In this document: one piece after another, positions 1 through 6,360 of the stretch
Layout of the letters: each line of letters starts with the position of its first letter
Numbering within the stretch: the first letter of the stretch is position 1
NCBI GenBank assembly: GCA_965368175.1
Contig: CBDULX010000104.1
Location: forward strand, 1-10,611
Direction of reading: 5' to 3'
DNA from: CBDULX01 sp965368175
GTDB lineage: Bacteria > Pseudomonadota > Gammaproteobacteria > SZUA-229
Length of the DNA stretch: 10,611 nucleotides
Translations under genes and position numbers: made by a program
The notes under the pieces: generated by a model
What the model was told of the DNA's origin: nothing
Databases searched by the model: none
Seen by the model: the letters and a program-made list of their open reading frames with translations, nothing else

Positions 1-451
1 TGCTGGTATTTTGCTGGTCATCGTCTGGATCAAGTCCTGCTGAAGATACCATATCTCGCCAGGCTTGCGCATGTTGGGGTAACAGGCTGTTGAGTACACG
101 ATAAGATGAATAGATCATCGCAACATTCATGTTGTAGTTGGTTATCGACTCATCGGCTGGTCGACGTCCCAGTGTGGAATAAACGCCTACAGCCGTTGGG
201 TGATAGGGTGCAATGGCATCAAACCATGAGTTGGTTATCAGTGTGGTGGCCCGCAGTACCAGGGGAGCATCACCACCTGAAGGAGATAGAGTTTGAAAGA
301 TAGCGGGTATTGCACGTGGAATAATGATCTCAATTGCGGCATTGCCGTTGTCGAGATCATAGTCCATAGCATTTGCCGTGTTAATGGATAAGCATATGCT
401 TAATAGCAAAATGCTCGCTTTTAATAGATGTTTAGTTTGACCAAGTAACAT
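1..451 (-). CDS. Secreted vanadium-haloperoxidase-like protein (DUF6851 type), N-terminal part, cut by window edge
   Basis: Reading the minus strand from the ATG at 451 gives 150 codons without a stop, running off the window at base 1. The protein starts with a signal peptide: a basic N-terminus, a hydrophobic core (SILLLSICLSI) and an ANA cleavage site before MDYD at about residue 28, so it should be exported. The mature part contains PLVLRATTLITNSWFDAIAPY, then HPTAVGVYSTLGRRPADES and a YSSYRVLNSLLP segment. From memory this pattern (helix, DA.A.Y, long helical bundle) matches the N-terminal domain of bacterial secreted proteins annotated as DUF6851 or vanadium-dependent haloperoxidase-like, in the PAP2/VCPO superfamily. 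The vanadate/phosphate-binding residues lie towards the C-terminus and are outside the window, so catalytic activity cannot be judged. A strong Shine-Dalgarno GGAGGT (plus-strand 457-462) lies five bases before the ATG and fixes the start. Family assignment is by recognition only; the coding call itself is firm. Confidence 0.78.
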   Translation of the reverse strand, partial: MLLGQTKHLLKASILLLSICLSINTANAMDYDLDNGNAAIEIIIPRAIPAIFQTLSPSGGDAPLVLRATTLITNSWFDAIAPYHPTAVGVYSTLGRRPADESITNYNMNVAMIYSSYRVLNSLLPQHAQAWRDMVSSAGLDPDDDQQNTS

Positions 452-456
452 CGAAT

Positions 457-462
457 ACCTCC
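457..462 (-). promoter_or_regulatory. Ribosome binding site of the haloperoxidase-like gene
   Basis: The minus strand reads GGAGGT, five bases upstream of the ATG at 451. It is a near-perfect Shine-Dalgarno and decides the start. A CCTCC complement lies upstream in the same leader (plus-strand 488-492). Confidence 0.8.
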
Positions 463-516
463 AGTTAATATCAGAGAATAAATAAACGGAGGGAATGAGT
501 GATTTTTTGGGAATAA

Positions 517-544
517 ATAATGCAACTGCCTGTAATGCCCACAA
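517..544 (-). promoter_or_regulatory. Candidate sigma70 promoter for the haloperoxidase-like gene
   Basis: On the minus strand a TTGTGG box (plus-strand 539-544) and a CATTAT box (517-522) are separated by 16 bases. They resemble -35 and -10 hexamers and would give a leader of roughly 60 bases before the ATG at 451. The match is partial and the region is AT-rich, so this is only a candidate. Confidence 0.3.
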
Positions 545-724
545 TGACTCTTCCCTGCTGCCTGTTAGATCTTAATGCTTTGTTTGCAGGAATTAAAGAT
601 ATACTTGATCAGAAGTTCCCTGGAAAGAAATTATTTATAATATTAGTTGCATTGAATATAAGGAAATAATGGTGTCGTAGTGATTTATTTTCTTATTTTT
701 TCTATGAATAAGAATTAAGGCTGG

Positions 725-757
725 ACTGGTACCTCTTAATCATGTAGTGGCACCAGT
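725..757. repeat. Imperfect inverted repeat in the divergent intergenic region
   Basis: Arms ACTGGTACC (725-733) and GGCACCAGT (749-757) are complementary at eight of nine positions, the exception being a G-U-compatible pair, and are separated by 15 bases. The left arm contains the palindrome GGTACC. The site could be an operator or an RNA hairpin, or could be chance. Confidence 0.4.
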
Positions 758-915
758 TGAAGTTTCATAAAACCATTATCAATAGTAGTGCTTTCTTTAG
801 TTAACCCATATTGAGCAAATTTAGATCAAATGTTCTGGTCTGAATCTTAAGGTGGCAATAAGCTGATTTATGTTATTATCGAAGTGAGTGTGCAGTGCAT
901 CTTTTTGCTGGCTGT

Positions 916-933
916 CTGATGTATCCGCATCAG
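916..933 (+). repeat. Short stem-loop upstream of the GST-like gene
   Basis: CTGATG (916-921) and CATCAG (928-933) are perfect reverse complements around a six-base loop, 45 bases before the GST-like start codon. No T tract follows, so it does not look like a terminator. It may sit in the 5' leader; function is unknown. Confidence 0.35.
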
Positions 934-978
934 GTATAGGACGAACCATATGTTAAAAAAGTTTACATGGAGCTATAA

Positions 979-1704
979 ATGATTGAATTATATCAGTTCC
1001 CTATATCACATTTTTGTGAAAAAATTCGCTGGACGCTCGATTATAAGGGCTTGAGTTATAAAACAAGAAATCTTCTTCCCGGTCTTCATGTGTTAAAGAC
1101 AAAAAAAATAGCTAATAGCTATTATGTACCTGTACTGGTTCACGATAGAAAGGTGATAAAGGAATCCAGCAACATTATTTCCTATTTAGATGAGCAGTTT
1201 CAAGATAAACGCTTAACACCGGAAGACAAACATTTAAAGGATGAGTCATTGAAATGGGAGCAGTACATAGATACTGAAATAGGGGTACATATTCGTCGTT
1301 GTTGCTATCATATCTTACTGGACCACCCGGAAGTGTTAGTTCCTTTTTTTACTCATAATGGACCATGGTATGGTAAATTTATGATTAAAGCGATGTTCCC
1401 AAAACTAAAAGATAGAATGCAGAAATTAATGAAAATAAATGATATGTCTGCTCAGAAGTCTAAGGACAGTCTTCATAAGGCAATTGATAAACTGAATGAT
1501 CACTATCAGCAGAAGCCATTTCTGACAGGTGATTCGTTTACACGGGCAGACTTAACTGCAGCAGCGCTAACAGCGCCGTTTTATATGCCTGATAAATATG
1601 GCGTAAGACTGCCAGATCCTCTCCCTGTTAAATTTCAGGAACTTATCGATGAATTTCGCGATAAGACACAATGGGTTCCTGTAATGTACAGGCAATTCAG
1701 GTAA
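979..1704 (+). CDS. Glutathione S-transferase family protein
   Basis: A 241-residue cytosolic protein with the two-domain GST layout. The N-terminal thioredoxin-like domain (about residues 1-75) begins IELYQFPISHFCEKIRW, with Ser10 and Cys13 where GST and glutaredoxin-like families place the catalytic or thiol-contacting residue. It continues with the cis-proline loop (YVPVL, Pro51) and the glutamyl-binding Glu62-Ser63 of KESSNIISYL. The C-terminal helical domain carries the typical N-capping segment DSFTRADLTAA (Thr188, Asp191). Family members conjugate or reduce electrophiles with glutathione; the substrate here cannot be told. GGAG at 969-972 lies six bases before the ATG and supports the start. 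The metallo-hydrolase gene follows on the same strand after 57 bases with no terminator visible between, so co-transcription is plausible. An eight-A run (1101-1108) and a seven-T run near 1344-1350 lie inside the gene; the frame is intact across both. The family is confident, the class and substrate are not. Confidence 0.87.
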   Translation: MIELYQFPISHFCEKIRWTLDYKGLSYKTRNLLPGLHVLKTKKIANSYYVPVLVHDRKVIKESSNIISYLDEQFQDKRLTPEDKHLKDESLKWEQYIDTEIGVHIRRCCYHILLDHPEVLVPFFTHNGPWYGKFMIKAMFPKLKDRMQKLMKINDMSAQKSKDSLHKAIDKLNDHYQQKPFLTGDSFTRADLTAAALTAPFYMPDKYGVRLPDPLPVKFQELIDEFRDKTQWVPVMYRQFR

Positions 1705-1761
1705 ATTATAACTAATAGTACAAGTTCAAATTTTTTTAAAACTCGATTAGAGGCATTGCAA

Positions 1762-2742
1762 ATGACAAAAATATTCCGCTTTCCCCCAACTCGTTTCATA
1801 TTTTTGACCGGGTTTTTCATTTTAATCTCACACCCTGTTTTTGCTGACAATGTAAAGGTGACACCACTTGGTAGTCACGATGGTGAGTTTTGCGCTCGTG
1901 ATCGGGCATTGATTTTTGAAGACCCGGATGGTACCCGGCTGCTTTATGATGCAGGCCAGACTGTTGCCGGTGCATCGGATGGTCGCCTTGGAAAAATCGA
2001 TGGAGTACTGGTTAGCCACATGCACGGCGATCATGTTGGTAACCAGCATATAAAACGTGTCAACGAGGGTGAGTGCGGTCAACCTGTAATCACTGTTAAT
2101 GCCTTACCTAATACCAGTAGTGTCAATATTGCATTGGCTAAAAAAGCCAGCATAATTACCGGCAGTGAAATGCCAAAGTTTTTTGCGGCTAAACTCAAGC
2201 TGGCAGGTGGTGACCCAAAGGCATCACAGTTAGTCCGTTTTGGTGGTTCACTCAAATTGGGAGGTGTCACTATCACCACTGTGCCTGCGGTACATTCGAA
2301 TGGTATAGCGGGTGACATGATTGGTGGCGAACTGGGTGACATGCTAAATACAGCAGGTTTGACAGCTTATGCGGGGCCGCCAACGGGTTACGTACTGACT
2401 TTTTCCAATGCTCTGGTGGTTTATCTTTCTGGTGATACCGGGATTACTGCCGAGCAGGATGTGGTGGTGCGACAGCACTACGGTGCAAAGTTAGCAGTGA
2501 TGAATATTGGTGACACTTACACCACGGGGCCCGAAGAAGCGGCTTATGTGGTGAATGATTTAATCAAAGCCAATGCAGTGATTCCTTCCCATGCCAATGA
2601 AGGGGCGACCAAAGCCGGAAAGGTTATTCAGGGTACTCGAACAGACAGGTTTATGAGGGACGTTAAAATACCAGTGCATTTGCCTCTCAGTGGTCGTACT
2701 ATGGAGTTTAATAGTCATGGCAAGTGCGTTAAGGGCTGTTAG
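1762..2742 (+). CDS. Exported metallo-beta-lactamase-fold hydrolase
   Basis: A 326-residue protein when started at the ATG at 1762. An in-frame TTG six bases upstream would add two residues, but AGAGG (1749-1753) is too close to it and well spaced from the ATG. Residues 1-28 form a signal peptide: basic start, hydrophobic core (FIFLTGFFILI) and VFA before DN, so the enzyme is probably periplasmic. The fold signature is complete: His86-Met-His88-Gly-Asp90-His91, then His178 in PAVHSNG, Asp225 in LSGDTG and His277 in IPSHANEG. These are the expected ligands for two metal ions, usually zinc. The spacing and the LSGDTG strand resemble the UlaG/RomA-like (beta-lactamase_2) group rather than true beta-lactamases. 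The fold hydrolyses many ester, lactone and phosphate bonds; the substrate cannot be assigned. It lies 57 bases after the GST-like gene and is followed by a strong terminator at 2781-2817, which ends the unit. Confidence 0.88.
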   Translation: MTKIFRFPPTRFIFLTGFFILISHPVFADNVKVTPLGSHDGEFCARDRALIFEDPDGTRLLYDAGQTVAGASDGRLGKIDGVLVSHMHGDHVGNQHIKRVNEGECGQPVITVNALPNTSSVNIALAKKASIITGSEMPKFFAAKLKLAGGDPKASQLVRFGGSLKLGGVTITTVPAVHSNGIAGDMIGGELGDMLNTAGLTAYAGPPTGYVLTFSNALVVYLSGDTGITAEQDVVVRQHYGAKLAVMNIGDTYTTGPEEAAYVVNDLIKANAVIPSHANEGATKAGKVIQGTRTDRFMRDVKIPVHLPLSGRTMEFNSHGKCVKGC

Positions 2743-2780
2743 TAAAAACACGAGATCAAAAGATTAACGCTAAATACGAT

Positions 2781-2817
2781 TGCAGCAGAGGGTATAAACT
2801 CTTTGCTGCATTTTATT
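2781..2817 (+). terminator. Intrinsic terminator after the metallo-hydrolase gene
   Basis: Bases 2781-2793 pair with 2798-2810 along 13 positions, two of them G-U, around an ATAA loop. The stem base is TGCAGCA opposite TGCTGCA. TTTTATT follows at 2811-2817. It begins 39 bases after the stop codon at 2742 and would end the GST-like/metallo-hydrolase transcript. It lies only 16 bases before the hrpB start. Confidence 0.85.
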
Positions 2818-2833
2818 AGTCAAACTGTGATTC

Positions 2834-5446
2834 ATGCAAAATCTTCCCATTACTGATGTTTTAGCCGAGATACAAGACACCTTAAAGACAAATAACCGTG
2901 TTGTATTACAGGCACCGCCAGGTGCAGGTAAGACTACTGCCGTACCTGTTGCATTACTTGATCAGCCCTGGCTGACTAATAAAAAAATTATAATGCTTGA
3001 ACCCAGGCGGCTTGCTGCCCGTAATGCAGCCTCGCGCATGGCCTATTTGTTAAATGAAAAAGTCGGGCAAACCGTAGGTTATCAAATACGACAGGATCAC
3101 TGTTTTAGTGAGCAGACTAAAATACTGGTAGTTACGGAAGGTATTTTAACCCGTAAATTACAGGCCGACCCTGAGCTGCATAACACGGCGCTGGTTATAT
3201 TTGATGAATTTCATGAGCGAAGTCTGCATGCCGATTTATCCCTTGCGCTGTGTTTGCAGAGCCAGCAGATTTTAAACGAGAATTTAAAAATTCTGGTGAT
3301 GTCTGCTACGCTAAATACCCATGCCATTTCAGATTTATTAGATAAGGCTCCGATCATTCAAAGTGAAGGCCGCAGTTACCCAGTCGAAATTCGATATCTG
3401 GATAAATCGATAAAGAAAACCGGCCAGACTTATTCCAGTCATCAGCAGCTAATGTCAGCATTAGTAGCTGCAGTGAAACAGGTTATTATTGAAGATCAGG
3501 GCAGTTGTCTGGTTTTTCTGCCGGGTGTTAAGGAAATTAATCAGCTTGCTGGTAAGATTAAGCAGCTGCTTCAGGCTGAAGCCGTCGATAATATTCTAAT
3601 TGCTCCTCTGCATGGCAGCCTCAACAAGCAGCAACAGGATCAGGCTATTGCACCTCCTGCTGATGGTTTAAGAAAAATAGTATTAGCCACCAATATTGCA
3701 GAAACCAGCTTAACCATTGAAGGTATTAACTGTGTGATTGATTCGGGTCTTGAACGTGTCATGCAGTACAACCCATCATCGGGCATGAACAGTCTAAAAA
3801 CACATGTCATTTCAGAAAATTCTGCTGATCAACGCGCTGGTCGGGCAGGTCGATTAATGGCAGGTGTGTGTTATCGTTTATGGAGCATACAACAACAGCA
3901 ACGTTTAGTTAAACATTCATTAGCCGAAATTTTACACAGTGATTTATCCACTCTGGTACTGGAACTGGCTAACTGGGGAGTAGAGCAGGTCGATGAATTA
4001 CAATGGCTTGATTGCCCACCAGCCAGCGCCATCGAACAGGCAAAACTATTATTGCAACAACTGGATGCAATTAATAGCGAAGGCAGAATTACCTCACATG
4101 GTCGTGACATACTAAGACTCGGTACACATCCTCGACTGGCGCATATGATGTTATCTGCAGTGAAGCAGGAACAGGCTTACCATGCCTGTTTGATTGCCAG
4201 TATACTCACAGAAAAAGACCCATTTCTACCCAGGGCAGAAAAAAGTGTCGATATTCATGACAGGCTGAATTTGCTTAGCCAGATACAATCATCTGGCAAT
4301 CATCCTGAACGACAGGATGTTGATTTGCAGCAGTGCAGGCGTATTATTCAGACCGCTGATGATTTTTTTAAACGACTTAAGCTGTGCAGTGAAAATATCA
4401 GAAAGCAGAATCCTGACAATAATATGACGGGTGTACTACTGGCCTATGCCTACCCCGATAGAATTGCCAGACAACGTAATATCAATGAGGCGCGTTATTT
4501 ACTGAGCAATGGTAAAGGTGCTGTCATACCTCCATATTTACAGCATCATCTCCATGAATATCTCGTTATAGCCAATCTTGATGCCATGCAGGGTAAGGCC
4601 GGGCAGGGTGAGGCGACTATTTATCTTGCGGCTGAGATCACAGCCGTGCAATTAGAAGAGTATTTTACTGATATTATCGAACACAATGAAACCACTTCAT
4701 GGAATGAGACACATCAACGGGTCGAGACAAAACAAACGAGTAGTATAGGTAAGATTATTCTACAACAAAGTCTGGTTTCAACAGACAATAAAAATGCCGT
4801 ACAGCAATGTCTGCTACAGGCCATTAAGAATAGCGGGCTTGAATGTTTAAACTGGACATCTCAGGCTGGAAATTTAAAACAGCGTGTGCAATTTATTAAC
4901 CAGAAAATTAATGCTAATCCAGCTTTTAAAAATCAACTGATTGATTACAAATTGCCGGATTTTTCCGATCAGGCATTAATCAATAGCCTGGATCTCTGGT
5001 TGCAGCCACACTTAAGCACTGAAAACAGTCTAAAGCAGTGTCAGAAGCTGGATTTATACAGTTTACTGCAAAGCCAGCTAAGCTGGGATCAGCAACAGAT
5101 GATTAACCAGCTGGCGCCAGAAAAAATCACTGTGCCCAGTGGCTCGGCGATTAGAATTGACTATAGTGATTCTGATCAGCCCGTGCTTGCGGTCAGGCTT
5201 CAGGAGGTTTTTGGTCTATATGACACACCTGCAGTATTAAATGGCCACTGTAAATTAATGATGCACCTGTTGTCACCTGCGCATCGGCCTATGCAGGTAA
5301 CTCAGGATTTAAACAGTTTTTGGCAAACTACTTATCATGAAGTTAAAAAAGAACTGCGGGGAAAATATAAAAGGCACTACTGGCCAGATGATCCACTGAC
5401 AGCACAGGCAACCAGTAAAACAAAAAAGAATATGAACAGAAATTAA
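2834..5446 (+). CDS. hrpB: ATP-dependent RNA helicase HrpB (DEAH box)
   Basis: An 870-residue cytosolic superfamily 2 helicase. Visible motifs in order are: Walker A APPGAGKTT (residues 27-35), LEPRRLAARN (55-64), the DEFHERS form of the DEAH box (124-130), SATLN (157-161), ATNIAETSLTI (285-295) and QRAGRAGR (333-340). The HrpB-specific C-terminal domain is recognisable by LSPAHRPMQVTQD and RGKYKRHYWPDDP (842-854). HrpB proteins are usually a little over 800 residues, so this one is slightly long; it ends in a Lys/Asn-rich tail (TSKTKKNMNRN). ATP-driven RNA unwinding is the family expectation, but the physiological role of HrpB is poorly defined and it is often dispensable. The N-terminus (LPITDVLAEI before the Walker A) matches the usual family start, although no clear Shine-Dalgarno precedes the ATG and a terminator lies 16 bases upstream. 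Where transcription begins is therefore unclear. Confidence 0.96.
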   Translation: MQNLPITDVLAEIQDTLKTNNRVVLQAPPGAGKTTAVPVALLDQPWLTNKKIIMLEPRRLAARNAASRMAYLLNEKVGQTVGYQIRQDHCFSEQTKILVVTEGILTRKLQADPELHNTALVIFDEFHERSLHADLSLALCLQSQQILNENLKILVMSATLNTHAISDLLDKAPIIQSEGRSYPVEIRYLDKSIKKTGQTYSSHQQLMSALVAAVKQVIIEDQGSCLVFLPGVKEINQLAGKIKQLLQAEAVDNILIAPLHGSLNKQQQDQAIAPPADGLRKIVLATNIAETSLTIEGINCVIDSGLERVMQYNPSSGMNSLKTHVISENSADQRAGRAGRLMAGVCYRLWSIQQQQRLVKHSLAEILHSDLSTLVLELANWGVEQVDELQWLDCPPASAIEQAKLLLQQLDAINSEGRITSHGRDILRLGTHPRLAHMMLSAVKQEQAYHACLIASILTEKDPFLPRAEKSVDIHDRLNLLSQIQSSGNHPERQDVDLQQCRRIIQTADDFFKRLKLCSENIRKQNPDNNMTGVLLAYAYPDRIARQRNINEARYLLSNGKGAVIPPYLQHHLHEYLVIANLDAMQGKAGQGEATIYLAAEITAVQLEEYFTDIIEHNETTSWNETHQRVETKQTSSIGKIILQQSLVSTDNKNAVQQCLLQAIKNSGLECLNWTSQAGNLKQRVQFINQKINANPAFKNQLIDYKLPDFSDQALINSLDLWLQPHLSTENSLKQCQKLDLYSLLQSQLSWDQQQMINQLAPEKITVPSGSAIRIDYSDSDQPVLAVRLQEVFGLYDTPAVLNGHCKLMMHLLSPAHRPMQVTQDLNSFWQTTYHEVKKELRGKYKRHYWPDDPLTAQATSKTKKNMNRN

Positions 5447-5576
5447 ATCACTGCTGTCACGTTAATATGCTACCAACATTGTCGAACCACTACAGGTAAT
5501 GGCAGAAAATATTAATATGACCAAAAAGACATGTAAACAGTATTGCTGTCGGCAAAGAAATATATCAGATAATAGT

Positions 5577-5750
5577 CGTCATACCGGCATACTTTTAGCC
5601 GGTATCCACAGTTTAGAGCGTTATTTAGTTATAATTTTACTTTTTTCTGGTAGATAGATTCTGGCCTTCGCCAGATCAAATCGCAGGGAGCGATTTAAAC
5701 AGGCTTTGCCTGGCCTACAGGGCGAAGAGCAGGAGCTCGGAGTAATGACG
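5577..5750. repeat. Composite palindromic (REP/MITE-like) element
   Basis: The element opens with CGTCAT (5577-5582) and closes with ATGACG (5745-5750), perfect terminal inverted repeats 174 bases apart. At its left end ATACCGGC (5581-5588) and GCCGGTAT (5598-5605) make a perfect eight-base stem around nine bases. The unit of CGTCAT, hairpin, then TCCA(C)AG looks like the extragenic palindromic repeats common in proteobacteria (from memory). The right half holds four more stem-loops: TCTGGC/GCCAGA (5660-5675), AAATCGC/GCGATTT (5678-5696, loop AGGGA), CAGGC/GCCTG (5700-5712) and GAGC/GCTC (5727-5738, loop AGGA). CTTCGCC (5666-5672) can alternatively pair with GGCGAAG (5721-5727) across the middle. 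No coding frame is seen. No second copy was noticed in this window, so the repeat nature is inferred. Confidence 0.6.
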
Positions 5751-5938
5751 CGTTAACGGGATTGCAGTGAAATTAAATCTAAAAATGAGCAGAGTAACTA
5801 CATTGTGACCCGTTCTCTACAGGGTAAACAAATATACAGCACCGTTTATAAATGCTGCAATCTGATAATCGTCTTCGTTGAATTGATGTTGATCTTTAAG
5901 AAAGACCATAATAGTCAATGTTATTACCAGTGCTGGCT

Positions 5939-5961
5939 TCACCTTTGATAAGGTGATTTTT
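5939..5961 (+). terminator. Intrinsic terminator, plus strand
   Basis: TCACCTT (5939-5945) pairs perfectly with AAGGTGA (5950-5956) around a TGAT loop, and five T residues follow (5957-5961). On the minus strand no T tract follows the stem, so it works only for plus-strand transcripts. The nearest upstream plus-strand gene is hrpB, whose stop is almost 500 bases away; either hrpB has a long 3' tail or an unannotated RNA ends here. Confidence 0.6.
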
Positions 5962-6005
5962 CAAATTGATTACAGCAGTGGCGGGGGCATTGGTGGCTAT
6001 GCGTT

Positions 6006-6263
6006 CTATGTTTTAGTTTTACGTGCTGCATAGCTGGAATAACCTATAGCAGATCGACTGTTCAGGCTTTCAACAAAGGCCTCGGCATGCTCGGTAACTT
6101 CTGTGAGCGTTCCGCCTCTGATGCAATTCATTGATGATTCGCCATACTCAACCACATAATGGTACCAGTTACCTTCAGGCATGCCTTCAGGTGGATCTGT
6201 TTTTTCGATATTTGCTAAGCGGTATGTTCTGATGAGGGCATTGCGGTTCAGCTGTGAGCTCAT
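6006..6263 (-). CDS. Hypothetical protein, 85 residues
   Basis: I do not recognise a named family with certainty. The ATG at 6263 is preceded by GGAGT (plus-strand 6271-6275) with seven bases between, a good ribosome binding site. The frame is open upstream to 6368, but that extension has no such signal and I exclude it. The product is small, soluble and without a signal peptide or membrane segment. It has a conserved-looking core, TDPPEGMPEGNWYHYVVEYG (residues 22-41), followed by an IRGGTLTEVTEHAEAFVESLN stretch predicted to be helical and a basic tail (AARKTKT). Proteins of this size and pattern are, as far as I recall, annotated only as hypothetical in gammaproteobacteria. It is transcribed towards hrpB and away from the lipoprotein gene. 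Confidence 0.72.
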   Translation of the reverse strand: MSSQLNRNALIRTYRLANIEKTDPPEGMPEGNWYHYVVEYGESSMNCIRGGTLTEVTEHAEAFVESLNSRSAIGYSSYAARKTKT

Positions 6264-6360
6264 TTTATTCACTCCTGATGGGTACACCTTTATTGTAATT
6301 TGTGTGATGAGAGCTGTTACAGTTGCTTTATGAAGGCAGAGTATTTCGGCTCTTGAGTGT

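Larger units (their letters stand above)
452..978. other. Divergent intergenic region (527 bases)
   Basis: This stretch separates the minus-strand haloperoxidase-like gene from the plus-strand GST-like gene, so it should carry promoters for both. No convincing gene is present. A 49-codon plus-strand frame at 520-669 lacks a ribosome binding site and resembles nothing I know. Visible structures are the candidate minus-strand promoter, an imperfect inverted repeat at 725-757 and a short stem-loop at 916-933. I could not identify a clear promoter for the GST-like gene. Confidence 0.6.
5447..6005. other. Non-coding region between hrpB and the convergent hypothetical gene (559 bases)
   Basis: No convincing gene lies here. 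The stretch holds a composite palindromic element (5577-5750) and an intrinsic terminator on the plus strand (5939-5961). Short open stretches of about 30-50 codons exist on both strands between about 5820 and 6032, but none has both a start codon and a ribosome binding site. I see no terminator immediately after the hrpB stop codon, so the hrpB transcript may extend to 5961. Confidence 0.6.

Noticed and set aside
106..303. Plus-strand open frame of 65 codons
   Set aside because: It lies opposite the minus-strand haloperoxidase-like gene, which has a signal peptide, a strong ribosome binding site and family-like sequence. The plus-strand product resembles nothing and has no ribosome binding site.
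520..669. Plus-strand 49-codon frame starting at ATG 520
   Set aside because: No Shine-Dalgarno, no recognisable sequence, and the start overlaps a candidate minus-strand promoter. Chance open frames of this length are common.
1102..1128. Inverted repeat AATAGCT/AGCTATT inside the GST-like gene
   Set aside because: Short, AT-rich and within a well-supported coding frame; likely chance.
1635..2342. Minus-strand frames opposite the GST-like and metallo-hydrolase genes
   Set aside because: They overlap genes with clear motifs on the plus strand and have no family resemblance of their own.
5820..6032. Short open stretches on both strands, including a plus-strand stretch ending SSGGGIGGYAFYVLVLRAA and a minus-strand stretch ending DDYQIAAFINGAVYLFTL
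   Set aside because: They look faintly protein-like and might be remnants of a decayed gene, but they lie in conflicting frames and strands, have no start with a ribosome binding site, and overlap a terminator. I could not join them into one product.
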